Position numbers and translations under genes: made by a program
Notes under the pieces: model-generated
The model's input: the letters and a program-made list of their open reading frames with translations, nothing else
Told to the model about the DNA's origin: nothing
Databases searched by the model: none
In this document: piece by piece, positions 9,580-17,711 of the stretch
How the letters are laid out: each line of letters begins with the position of its first letter
How positions within the stretch are numbered: the stretch's first letter is position 1
Source of the DNA: Paenibacillus sp. BSR1-1
GTDB taxonomy: Bacteria; Bacillota; Bacilli; Bacillales; Cytobacillaceae
DNA: 64,000 nt
Direction of reading: 5' to 3'
Assembly (NCBI RefSeq): GCF_030403775.1
Contig: NZ_JAQMWQ010000006.1
Span: forward strand, 204,879-268,878

Positions 9580-9612
9580 AGGTCCCGTCTAGAATTTGGA
9601 CGGGACCATTCA
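9580..9612. terminator. Convergent terminator hairpin
   Basis: GGTCCCGTC and GACGGGACC form a perfect 9-bp stem between the second amidohydrolase gene and the leftward PucR gene. T-rich tails are modest on both sides, so it may serve both directions. Confidence 0.6.
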
Positions 9613-11322
9613 TTTTGAATCTAATCGTAAGTTTTTATTTAAAAGTCTAAATATCTTTAAAGAAAGTTGAATTTGCAGCAGTTCCTCAGAATTTTTTAGA
9701 TCGGTCTTTAAGATTTCCTTTATTTTTTCAATCCTGTAAATGAGCGTATTTCTGTGTAAGAACATTGCTTTCGCTGTTTCACTGGTATTAAGATTATTTG
9801 AAAAATAATTCTCTAATGTATAAAGATAACTGGTTCCGTGTAATCGATCGTGTTCATAGATTTTTCCAAGATGCTTCATAAAAAAGTCTTCTAATTCTAT
9901 ATCCTTAATATTGGAGTCTAGGAAATAATAAACGGAATGATCTTCAAAATGAGATATCCCGCCGCGTTCATCAAATTTTTGCATCAGTCTTAAGGATTCA
10001 TTAGCTTCTGAAAAACTTTTGTGCAGCGAATGGATCTTTTCATACTGTCTTCCAATTCCAATTAATAGGGTGGTATCATTCAATTGTTTTTTGAGAATAT
10101 CATAAATTTTTGAACCGTAAAGCTTCGCTTCGACTACAGTAATCGGCGGTCTATGTTCATTCTGACCATTTAAAATGATAATGCGATTATTTCGATAAAA
10201 ACAAGTAATCTCCCCATTCGCTAAATTTAAATGATCATAGATTAAGTCCACACATTTTCTGGTTCGGATTTCCAATTGGACTTTTCGTGCAATGAAGTCA
10301 TTATATTTTTCCAATTCCTTTGACTGAATATCAATGACGATACAATAGTATTTATAACTAGAATTTAGCCCATGCAATTCACTCAAGGTCTGGATGGTTT
10401 CACTGGAGGTTATTTTTCCAGTTAATAAATCATCAAAGAAATCTTCCCTGATTTTTAATTTTACTTCCTCGATTTCCTTTGCTTTAATCCTTTCTAACGC
10501 CATATTGGTTGACGCCTGTTCTAAAATAATAGAGTCAAACTCCGATAATTCACGCACTGTCTGCCAAACAACGATATACCCATAAATATTATTTGATACA
10601 GCAACAGGCAGAATGCGGCATTTTATCTCCATCCCTTCTAATTGATACATCCGATTAATGGATTTCTTCATTTCACTGATATTGTGTGGAATAGAATCAA
10701 TGAAATCTTTTTTGAAAACAGGTCTGTTTTTGACTAAATCAAGGCAGTAGGCGAGCGGGATTTTGTTATCGACATGCTCAGTATAATGTTGTAATTTCCA
10801 ATCATTGTCCACTAAAATAATCGGATTATTAATTGTTTCCGACAGCATTGAAGAAATTTTCTCAATTCCGCCGCCTTCAAGGGTTATTCTAAAAAACAAG
10901 TTATGCATGTCCAATGTTTTTCTATTCAACAGGTCGTATCTTCCAGAAGCCTTTTCATTAATGATAGAAATAACTCTTGATAATGTATATTCAAAAGGTA
11001 ACTCGATTAATGGCAAGCCTAACTTGTTAGCGTGATCGATCATAGCTTGCGGGAGAGTCTCGAAGTATCGCTTCATTTTTACAATAAGGCCGGCACAATT
11101 GATTTGTGAAAGCTCGTTAAGAATTCTAATTTGCAATTCTGTATTATCTTTAAAAATGTATCCGGTTGATAATAGAAGTTCATTAGGCGAAAGCCAATCA
11201 AAGGCCTCTGGATTTTCAATTATGTTAACCAATGATATTTCATTATTAATTCCTTTTTCACCTGCCACTATTTTTAAGCCATCGATAGCTTTTATTTCAA
11301 AAAGATCTTTAACCCGCAGCAA
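9610..11322 (-). CDS. PucR family transcriptional regulator
   Basis: The 570-residue protein starts with a PucR-type sensory domain (VKDLFEIKAIDGLKIVAGEKG onward, residues 3 to about 120), which is known from purine-catabolism regulators. A middle region of the CdaR/GGDEF-like type follows. A C-terminal helix-turn-helix (SETAKAMFLHRNTLIYRIEKI, about residues 515-540) ends it. The start is TTG at 11322, preceded by AAGGGAG at good spacing. It lies divergent from the DUF2877-to-deaminase operon and convergent with the amidohydrolase genes, so it probably activates one or both in response to a pathway compound. Confidence 0.9.
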   Translation of the reverse strand: MLRVKDLFEIKAIDGLKIVAGEKGINNEISLVNIIENPEAFDWLSPNELLLSTGYIFKDNTELQIRILNELSQINCAGLIVKMKRYFETLPQAMIDHANKLGLPLIELPFEYTLSRVISIINEKASGRYDLLNRKTLDMHNLFFRITLEGGGIEKISSMLSETINNPIILVDNDWKLQHYTEHVDNKIPLAYCLDLVKNRPVFKKDFIDSIPHNISEMKKSINRMYQLEGMEIKCRILPVAVSNNIYGYIVVWQTVRELSEFDSIILEQASTNMALERIKAKEIEEVKLKIREDFFDDLLTGKITSSETIQTLSELHGLNSSYKYYCIVIDIQSKELEKYNDFIARKVQLEIRTRKCVDLIYDHLNLANGEITCFYRNNRIIILNGQNEHRPPITVVEAKLYGSKIYDILKKQLNDTTLLIGIGRQYEKIHSLHKSFSEANESLRLMQKFDERGGISHFEDHSVYYFLDSNIKDIELEDFFMKHLGKIYEHDRLHGTSYLYTLENYFSNNLNTSETAKAMFLHRNTLIYRIEKIKEILKTDLKNSEELLQIQLSLKIFRLLNKNLRLDSK

Positions 11323-11540
11323 TTCTTACCACTCCCTTGTCAAAAATTCCACACATTTCATTGTGCACGATGCACATATGAAAATAGAGCTTTTTGGTTT
11401 GATTAAACGAAGACTGTCTTATGCATTATTACTAAAATAATCATGTAAGGGTTTTAAATTGTCAAATGAAATTTGTAAGGGGGTTCAATTTGAATATTAG
11501 AAATTAGAGCTAAAAAGTCTGGATCTATGAGGTGTTTTTC
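11323..11540. promoter_or_regulatory. Divergent regulatory region with a 15-bp palindrome
   Basis: The perfect palindrome TGTGCACGATGCACA lies at 11362-11376, between the PucR gene and the operon it faces. It is a natural candidate operator for PucR or for a global regulator. It does not look like the PucR box described for B. subtilis as I remember it. Core promoter elements are not clear in either direction. Confidence 0.5.
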
Positions 11541-12428
11541 GTGAGAAATATATTATCTGGTGATGTCGATTTTATCAAGAGATTGAATGGCTCTAATTTC
11601 TCAGGATTTGTTCATAGTGCATTTAAGCGGACCTTTAATATTCAATGTTTTGATAGCGGCGAGGTATACACGATTGCATGCAGATATATTGATAATGCGC
11701 CAAATACGTTAATTGTTGATACAGAAAATACTAGTCAATGGAACATTGAGGTAAATGACAGGGTGTTTGTGGAAGATAGAATCTTATACATTTCAAATAA
11801 ACTCGCCTTAAATATAAGTCGAGTAAATATTTGGGAAAGCATACTGCCGCCGTATCCAAACAATGAAGAAATCCTCCTTCACAATGTAAGGAGGGCAAGG
11901 GAATACATTGATTGTCGAGGTAAAGGCGGGGGGATAAAAAAACACCTCATACCATTAAACCCATTTGAAGCTGAAACATGCAATATGCTAGAACAACGAA
12001 CTAAATCTCTTTTATATGATTTAGCCATGAATCGAATGGACCATGCAATTAAACATGCCGTATCACTGATAGGACTTGGACCTGGTTTGACACCATCAGG
12101 GGATGATTTCTTAACAGGATTATTTACAACCCTTCAGATGGAGCACAGTCCCCTTTATGAACACAGATCTTTTTGTGAAAAAGTAACAATGAAGGCCAAA
12201 CCTTTAACGAATGACATCAGCTATTCAGCTTTAAAGCAAGCATCCATTGGTAAAGTGAGAGAGTCTATCATTTCCTTGGTTAACTCCTTGTTAATTGAGA
12301 ATGAGGATGACTTAATTCTCTCTTTAAATAAAGTATTAGACATCGGTTCTTCATCTGGGACAGATATAGCCTTAGGGCTTGTCTGCGGATTAGAAGCCAA
12401 TATAAAAGCAGGAGGTAAACTATGTTAG
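11541..12428 (+). CDS. DUF2877 protein (YlbF/YahE-like), putative carbamoyltransferase subunit
   Basis: The 295-residue protein shows the DUF2877 core LIGLGPGLTPSGDDFLTG near residues 180-197, a Gly/Pro/Asp-rich loop. In E. coli, YlbF occurs with FdrA and YlbE, and the three together have been reported as the oxamate carbamoyltransferase of allantoin breakdown. YahE is the other E. coli homologue and is uncharacterised. The GTG at 11541 is chosen because GAGGTG lies six bases before it; a GTG at 11532 overlaps that site. Its stop overlaps the start of the FdrA-like gene, which suggests a complex made in fixed ratio. Confidence 0.82.
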   Translation: MRNILSGDVDFIKRLNGSNFSGFVHSAFKRTFNIQCFDSGEVYTIACRYIDNAPNTLIVDTENTSQWNIEVNDRVFVEDRILYISNKLALNISRVNIWESILPPYPNNEEILLHNVRRAREYIDCRGKGGGIKKHLIPLNPFEAETCNMLEQRTKSLLYDLAMNRMDHAIKHAVSLIGLGPGLTPSGDDFLTGLFTTLQMEHSPLYEHRSFCEKVTMKAKPLTNDISYSALKQASIGKVRESIISLVNSLLIENEDDLILSLNKVLDIGSSSGTDIALGLVCGLEANIKAGGKLC

Positions 12429-13969
12429 TTCAAGCATTAATTAAGCCAAACACATATTTCGATTCCGTATCTTTAATGTCGCTATCAACGAAAGCAAATC
12501 AAATTGATGGTGTGGAACAGGCCATTATTGCAATGGGAACAGAAATGAATAAAGAGGTTATGAAAAATGTCGGTTTGTTGACACCTGAAGTGGAGGCAGC
12601 TGGCACAAGTGATTTAATTATTGTCGTAAAAGCTGAAACTGACGAACTTTGTGAAACCGCTTTCGCGAAAATTAATGATTTATTTATTAAAAAGGATTCG
12701 GGCAAAAAAGGGAAAAGTGATGTTAAATATTCCACGATTTCCGCTGCAGCTGAAAATAACCTAGATGCCAACTTGGCAATTATTGCTGTAAATGGGGCTT
12801 ATGCAGCCAGAGAAGCAAGAAAGGCTCTTGAGAATGATTTACATGTCATGATGTTCAGCGACAATGTAAGCATCGAAGATGAAATTGAATTGAAGCATAT
12901 AGCTCATGAAAAAGGTTTATTAATGATGGGCCCTGACTGTGGAACAGCGATTATTGGCAATACAGCCCTCTGTTTCGCAAATGCAGTAAGAAAAGGAAGC
13001 ATCGGTATTGTTGGAGCATCTGGAACTGGCAGCCAAGAGGTAAGCGTACGTATCCACGAATTTGGCGGCGGAATTTCCCAATTGATCGGTACAGGTGGAA
13101 GAGATTTGAAAGAAGAGGTAGGAGGAATCATGATGCTTGATGGTATTCAAGCACTTGAAGACGATGAAGAAACAAAAGTAATCGTTCTTGTTTCAAAGCC
13201 GCCTGCATCTAGCGTGGAAGAGAAAGTATTAGCAAAAATTAAATTATGTAAAAAACCGGTTGTCGTTTGGTTTGTTGGCGGTGATGAAGAAAAGATTACT
13301 GCTGCGGGCGCCCATTTTGCAAAAATGTCCAAAGAAGCTGCACTTAAAGCAGTACTTTTAGCTGGTGCAGATGAAAGCAAGTTAAATAAACGAGCATTAA
13401 ATATTCCGCTCATCGAAGAGGTTCGCACAAAGTTAACTGCGGAACAGAAATATATTCGTGGACTTTTCAGTGGAGGAACGTTGGCTGATGAAGCAATGCA
13501 TGCGGCAATGGAGAAGTTTGACAATGTATACAGTAACATTCAAAGAAATCCAGAATTTCGTTTGAAAGATAGATTTACAAGCCAGGAGCATACATTCATC
13601 GACTTTGGCGATGATGAATACACGCAAGGTAAGCCGCACCCAATGATTGATCCGTCTACTCGTCTAGAAAGGTTTATTCAAGAAGCAAAAGATCCATCCG
13701 TTGGTGTTATCGTTATGGACTTTGTTTTAGGCTACGGTGCTCACGAAGATCCAGTCGGAGCATTCCTTCCTGCAATGATAGAAGCAAAACAACAGGCAGA
13801 ACAAGAAGGAAGACATTTAGAAATCATTGGATATGTACTTGGTACAGAATTAGATCCGCAAGATTATGAAGAGCAAATTAATAAACTGTTGGCCGCTGAT
13901 GTAACTCATGCAAGCAGCATGCAGAATGCAGGTTTATTGGCTCGTGAATTTGTTGTGAAGGGAGAATAG
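12422..13969 (+). CDS. fdrA: FdrA-like acyl-CoA synthetase-fold protein (YahF-like)
   Basis: This 515-residue protein has two Rossmann-like halves of the succinyl-CoA synthetase type. A nucleotide-binding style loop GIVGASGTGSQEVS lies near residues 196-209 and IGTGGRDLKEEVGG near 221-234. A second half starts with LFSGGTLADEAM near 345. E. coli FdrA (about 555 residues) and YahF (about 515) are the nearest known relatives, and the length matches YahF. FdrA is part of the oxamate carbamoyltransferase with YlbE and YlbF; it probably binds carbamoyl phosphate rather than CoA, which is inference. GGAGGTAAACT precedes the ATG. Confidence 0.87.
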   Translation: MLVQALIKPNTYFDSVSLMSLSTKANQIDGVEQAIIAMGTEMNKEVMKNVGLLTPEVEAAGTSDLIIVVKAETDELCETAFAKINDLFIKKDSGKKGKSDVKYSTISAAAENNLDANLAIIAVNGAYAAREARKALENDLHVMMFSDNVSIEDEIELKHIAHEKGLLMMGPDCGTAIIGNTALCFANAVRKGSIGIVGASGTGSQEVSVRIHEFGGGISQLIGTGGRDLKEEVGGIMMLDGIQALEDDEETKVIVLVSKPPASSVEEKVLAKIKLCKKPVVVWFVGGDEEKITAAGAHFAKMSKEAALKAVLLAGADESKLNKRALNIPLIEEVRTKLTAEQKYIRGLFSGGTLADEAMHAAMEKFDNVYSNIQRNPEFRLKDRFTSQEHTFIDFGDDEYTQGKPHPMIDPSTRLERFIQEAKDPSVGVIVMDFVLGYGAHEDPVGAFLPAMIEAKQQAEQEGRHLEIIGYVLGTELDPQDYEEQINKLLAADVTHASSMQNAGLLAREFVVKGE

Positions 13970-13971
13970 TC

Positions 13972-15399
13972 ATGAGTAAGATTAATGAACTTTTTAAAAG
14001 CAAGCCACATGTAGTCAATGTAGGAATTGAGTCATTCAAAGAAGATTTATTACAACAAGGTGCACAAGTCATTCATATAGATTGGACACCTCCTGGAAGA
14101 GGGAATCCTGCTTTAATTGCGGCACTTGATAAACTTGAAAATCCAGCTATTATGCAAAAAATTGAAGAAGCTAATAAATTGGCAGTTGAAAGAATCATAA
14201 ATTCGCAGCCAGTATTAATCGGTTATGATCAAGCGATTAACTGTGTTCCTGGTATGACAAAAACAACAATTCTTCATGCCGGACCTCCAATCACTTGGGA
14301 TAAAATGAATGGTCCTATGAAGGGGGCTGTTACCGGTGCACTGATATTTGAAGGCTTGGCCAAGGATTTAGAGGAAGCAGCTGAGCTTGCTGCATCTGGT
14401 GAAATTACATTCTCACCATGTCACGAACACAACTGTGTTGGTTCTATGGCTGGCGTTACTTCTGCATCAATGTTCATGCATATCGTTGAGAACAAAACAT
14501 ATGGCAATATTGCCTATACAAACTTAAGTGAACAACTAGCAAAAATTCTTAGAATGGGCGCTAATGATCAGAGTGTCATCGATCGATTAATATGGATGCG
14601 CGATGTATTTGGTCCTATTTTAAGAGATGCTATGAAACTAAATTCAGATGGCATTGATTTACGTTTGATGCTTGCACAGGCTCTTCATATGGGAGATGAG
14701 TGCCACAACCGGAATGTTGCTGGAACAACCCTATTAATCCAAGCATTAGCTCCTTATATTTTGCAAACAGATTACACAATCGAGCAGAAGAAGGAAGTAT
14801 TGGATTTCGTGGCAAGCAGCGACTATTTCTCCGGTCCAACCTGGATGGCAATGGCGAAATGTGCCCTAGATGCTGCCCATGGTATTGAAAATAGTACCAT
14901 TGTGACAACTATGGCCCGTAACGGTGTAGAATTCGGTATCCGTGTCAGTGGAATGGCAGGAAACACATGGTTTACTGGCCCAGCACAAAAAGTAATTGGT
15001 CCAATGTTTGCAGGTTACAAGCCGGAGGATTCCGGACTTGATATCGGTGATAGTGCTATCACTGAAACATATGGATTCGGCGGATTTGCAATGGCAACTG
15101 CACCAGCAATTGTGGCATTAGTAGGTGGTACCGTGGAAGAAGCGATCGGTTTTACAACTAAAATGAAGGAAATCACCACAGAGCAAAACCCTAACGTGAC
15201 AATTCCTTTACTTGATTTTATGGGTATTCCAACTGGAATTGATGTTCGAAAGGTTGTTCAAACCGGAATTATGCCAATTATTAATACTGCAATTGCCCAT
15301 AAAGAGGCAGGTATAGGAATGATTGGTGCGGGGATTACTCATCCTCCAGTAGAAGCTTTTGAGAAAGCAATGTTGACCTTAAGCGAAAATATTCATTAA
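13972..15399 (+). CDS. DUF1116 protein (YahG/YlbE-like), putative carbamoyltransferase subunit
   Basis: A 475-residue member of the DUF1116 family, close in length to E. coli YahG. Landmarks are DWTPPGRGNP near residue 40, GAVTGALIFEGLA near 119, FSPCHEHNCVGSMAGVTSASM near 148, and GIDVRKVVQTGIMPIINTAI near 420. The conserved His and Cys residues around position 151 look suited to an active site. It starts two bases after the FdrA-like gene ends. Together with the DUF2877 and FdrA-like proteins it forms the three-part core seen in both the yah and the fdrA-ylbE-ylbF loci. Confidence 0.87.
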   Translation: MSKINELFKSKPHVVNVGIESFKEDLLQQGAQVIHIDWTPPGRGNPALIAALDKLENPAIMQKIEEANKLAVERIINSQPVLIGYDQAINCVPGMTKTTILHAGPPITWDKMNGPMKGAVTGALIFEGLAKDLEEAAELAASGEITFSPCHEHNCVGSMAGVTSASMFMHIVENKTYGNIAYTNLSEQLAKILRMGANDQSVIDRLIWMRDVFGPILRDAMKLNSDGIDLRLMLAQALHMGDECHNRNVAGTTLLIQALAPYILQTDYTIEQKKEVLDFVASSDYFSGPTWMAMAKCALDAAHGIENSTIVTTMARNGVEFGIRVSGMAGNTWFTGPAQKVIGPMFAGYKPEDSGLDIGDSAITETYGFGGFAMATAPAIVALVGGTVEEAIGFTTKMKEITTEQNPNVTIPLLDFMGIPTGIDVRKVVQTGIMPIINTAIAHKEAGIGMIGAGITHPPVEAFEKAMLTLSENIH

Positions 15400-15405
15400 T
15401 CCATT

Positions 15406-15446
15406 GCGCGTATTGGGGAAGAGAAGGGTAACTTCCCCAAATGCGT
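15406..15446 (+). other. Intergenic mRNA hairpin without T-tract
   Basis: TTGGGGAAG at 15413-15421 and CTTCCCCAA at 15432-15440 form a 9-bp stem that extends through CGC/GCG across a bulge. There is no T-tract, so it looks like an RNA stability or processing element inside the operon, not an intrinsic terminator. Confidence 0.55.
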
Positions 15447-15489
15447 CATTGGAGCAGTGTTGGTGATATTAGAACAGGAGCGGTTAAAA

Positions 15490-16653
15490 ATGGAGAACAG
15501 ATCCTTAAATATGGAACTTATCTATGCAAGTGAACAGGGAGATGCAGAAGCTGTAGGAAGATTAATACAGGACGGCGCCAGTGTTGATTTTAAAGATGAA
15601 AATGGGCGAACAGCGTTAATGGCTGCAACTCAAAAAAATCAATCAAATGCTGTAAAACTGTTGTTAGAAGCAGGCAGTGATGTTAATACCAGAGATATTA
15701 CCCAGCTAACTCCTTTCATTTGTTCTGGTGCAAATGGTTTTCATGAAATTCTTAGCCTGATGTTAAAGTATGGAGCGGACCTTGAAAGTGTCAATCGCTT
15801 TGGAGGTACAGCCCTATTACCTTCAAGTGAGAAAGGGTATTTAAAGACAGTTCAAGTATGCTTAGATGCAGGAGTTCCTGTCAATCATGTGAATAATTTA
15901 GGCTGGTCAGCACTTCTAGAATCTGTGATTTTGGGTAATGGAGGCCGATTATACTCTAACATTATAGAAGTTCTGGTGGAAGCAGGGGCAGATGTGACTT
16001 TGCCAGATCGAGACGGAAAATCATCCCTTCAGCATGCCGAAGAATTAATGCAGGATAAAGTAGTTAAAATTCTTAAAAAGGAATATCAAGAAAATAACCA
16101 AGCGATTCAAACTGCCAAAAAGCTATATAAAGAAAATAGCTTTGAAGATGCAATCCTAGTAATCAATCAAGCTCTTTCAGAGGACCCAAGTACTCTTGAT
16201 TATTATTTCTACAAAGGATACAGCTTGCAAGAATTAAAGCGATACGAAGAAGCGCTGGAAGAGTTCAAGAAAGCTTTAGTAATCAACTCCAATGATCTTG
16301 ATTTCTATTTCTACACCGCAAATTGCTTAAGATTAATGAACAAAACCAAGGAAGCGCTTACAGAATATGATAAAGCTTGTGAATTAAACCCTGATGAAAC
16401 GTTTTATCGTTACCACAAATCTAATTATTTAAGAGAATTGGGCAGACATGAGGAAGCAGTAAGGGAAATGGATAAGCTGCTTGCAATAAAGCCACATCGC
16501 TATGATTTCTCCTTCCACAAGGCTAACAGTTTAAGATCATTAGGGAGACATATTGAAGCGATAGAAGCAATTGAAAATGCCATTAAACATGACCCATCGA
16601 ACCCTTTATATCACCTTCATAAAGAGCAGTCTATTAAATTATTAAACAACTAG
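15490..16653 (+). CDS. Ankyrin-repeat and TPR-repeat protein (YahD-like N-terminus)
   Basis: The 387-residue protein is made only of repeats. The N-terminal half (about 1-190) has ankyrin repeats, with units such as NGRTALMAATQKNQSNAVKLLLEAG and the related segments DITQLTPFICSGANG and FGGTALLPSSEKG. The C-terminal half (about 205-385) has five TPR-like units of about 34 residues, each with YYFYKG or DFYFYTANCLR near its start. E. coli YahD is an ankyrin protein next to yahEFG, so an ankyrin partner is a conserved trait of this locus, but the TPR half is extra. A scaffold role for the carbamoyltransferase proteins is plausible. The ATG at 15490 is chosen because CAGGAG lies nine bases before it. 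Confidence 0.85.
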   Translation: MENRSLNMELIYASEQGDAEAVGRLIQDGASVDFKDENGRTALMAATQKNQSNAVKLLLEAGSDVNTRDITQLTPFICSGANGFHEILSLMLKYGADLESVNRFGGTALLPSSEKGYLKTVQVCLDAGVPVNHVNNLGWSALLESVILGNGGRLYSNIIEVLVEAGADVTLPDRDGKSSLQHAEELMQDKVVKILKKEYQENNQAIQTAKKLYKENSFEDAILVINQALSEDPSTLDYYFYKGYSLQELKRYEEALEEFKKALVINSNDLDFYFYTANCLRLMNKTKEALTEYDKACELNPDETFYRYHKSNYLRELGRHEEAVREMDKLLAIKPHRYDFSFHKANSLRSLGRHIEAIEAIENAIKHDPSNPLYHLHKEQSIKLLNN

Positions 16654-16675
16654 AAAACTGATAGGAGAGAACGCA

Positions 16676-17659
16676 GTGGAAAAATTAGTGATTGTCGCAA
16701 TCGGAGGGAATTCATTAGTCCGCGAAAATGGACGTGATTCCGTTCAAGATCAATATGAAGCTGTTTGCGAAACGGCAGTAAATATCGCTGATATGGTTGC
16801 CGAAGGCTTAAACGTGGTTGTTACACATGGTAACGGCCCACAGGTAGGGTTCGGTCTAAGAAGATCTGAAATAGCCAATGAAGTTGCCGGAATGCCGGAA
16901 GTGCCCCTGGTCAATTGCGGTGCCGAAACTCAAGGTGGAATCGGTTATCAAGTTCAACAAGCTTTGATTAATGAATTTGCCAAAAGAGGCATTAACAAAA
17001 AAGTGGCTACTGTTATTACACAGGTTGCAGTTAGTGCAAATGACCCGAATTTTGAAAATCCAACGAAGCCTGTAGGTTCATTCTTTACTTTTGAACAAGC
17101 AGAAGAAATGAAGAAAGAACATCCGGATTGGATCTTTATTGAAGACTCCGGCCGTGGTTACAGAAGAGTGGTACCGTCACCGAAACCAATTGATATTGTA
17201 GAAAAAGACGCAATAAAAACCTTAATCGAGGCCGGTTTTGTTGTCATTGCTGTCGGCGGCGGCGGTATTCCAGTAGTTAAAGCAGCAAGCAATAAGTATG
17301 TGGGCGTTGATGCCGTTATTGATAAAGACTTTGCAACAAGCCTATTAGCTGAACAAGTTCAGGCAGATACATTGATTATTACGACAGGCGTGTCGAGAGT
17401 TTGCATTCATTTTGGCAAGCCAAATCAACAGGCGCTTGAAAATATTTCAATTGAAGAAACAAAACAGTATGTTTCAGAAGGTCACTTTCCTGAAGGCAGC
17501 ATGCTTCCCAAAATTGAAGCAAGTATAAACTTTTTGGAAAAGGGAGGTTCCAGGGTCATCATCACAAACCCAGAAAGTCTAAGGGATGCGATTCAAGAAA
17601 AAGCAGGAACCCATATTGTAAAAAAAAAAGAATCTGCTGATAATTTAAAAAATGAATGA
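16676..17659 (+). CDS. arcC: Carbamate kinase
   Basis: The 327-residue enzyme shows the carbamate kinase series: AIGGNSLVRENG, VTHGNGPQVGFGLRRSE, GRGYRRVVPSPKP, VIAVGGGGIPV and GVDAVIDKDFA. It would convert carbamoyl phosphate and ADP to ATP, ammonia and CO2. The start is GTG with AGGAGAG before it. There is no arginine deiminase or ornithine carbamoyltransferase nearby, so its carbamoyl phosphate should come from the FdrA-type carbamoyltransferase encoded in the same operon. E. coli YahI and YbcF hold the same position in their loci. Confidence 0.95.
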   Translation: MEKLVIVAIGGNSLVRENGRDSVQDQYEAVCETAVNIADMVAEGLNVVVTHGNGPQVGFGLRRSEIANEVAGMPEVPLVNCGAETQGGIGYQVQQALINEFAKRGINKKVATVITQVAVSANDPNFENPTKPVGSFFTFEQAEEMKKEHPDWIFIEDSGRGYRRVVPSPKPIDIVEKDAIKTLIEAGFVVIAVGGGGIPVVKAASNKYVGVDAVIDKDFATSLLAEQVQADTLIITTGVSRVCIHFGKPNQQALENISIEETKQYVSEGHFPEGSMLPKIEASINFLEKGGSRVIITNPESLRDAIQEKAGTHIVKKKESADNLKNE

Positions 17660-17711
17660 TTTTTCAATATAGCTGCAATAAGAAAGAATACATTTTTAAG
17701 GAGATTTTTAC

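Noticed and set aside
12904..13150. Antisense frames opposite the FdrA-like gene
   Set aside because: Several overlapping leftward frames are shadows of strong plus-strand coding with no ribosome binding site.
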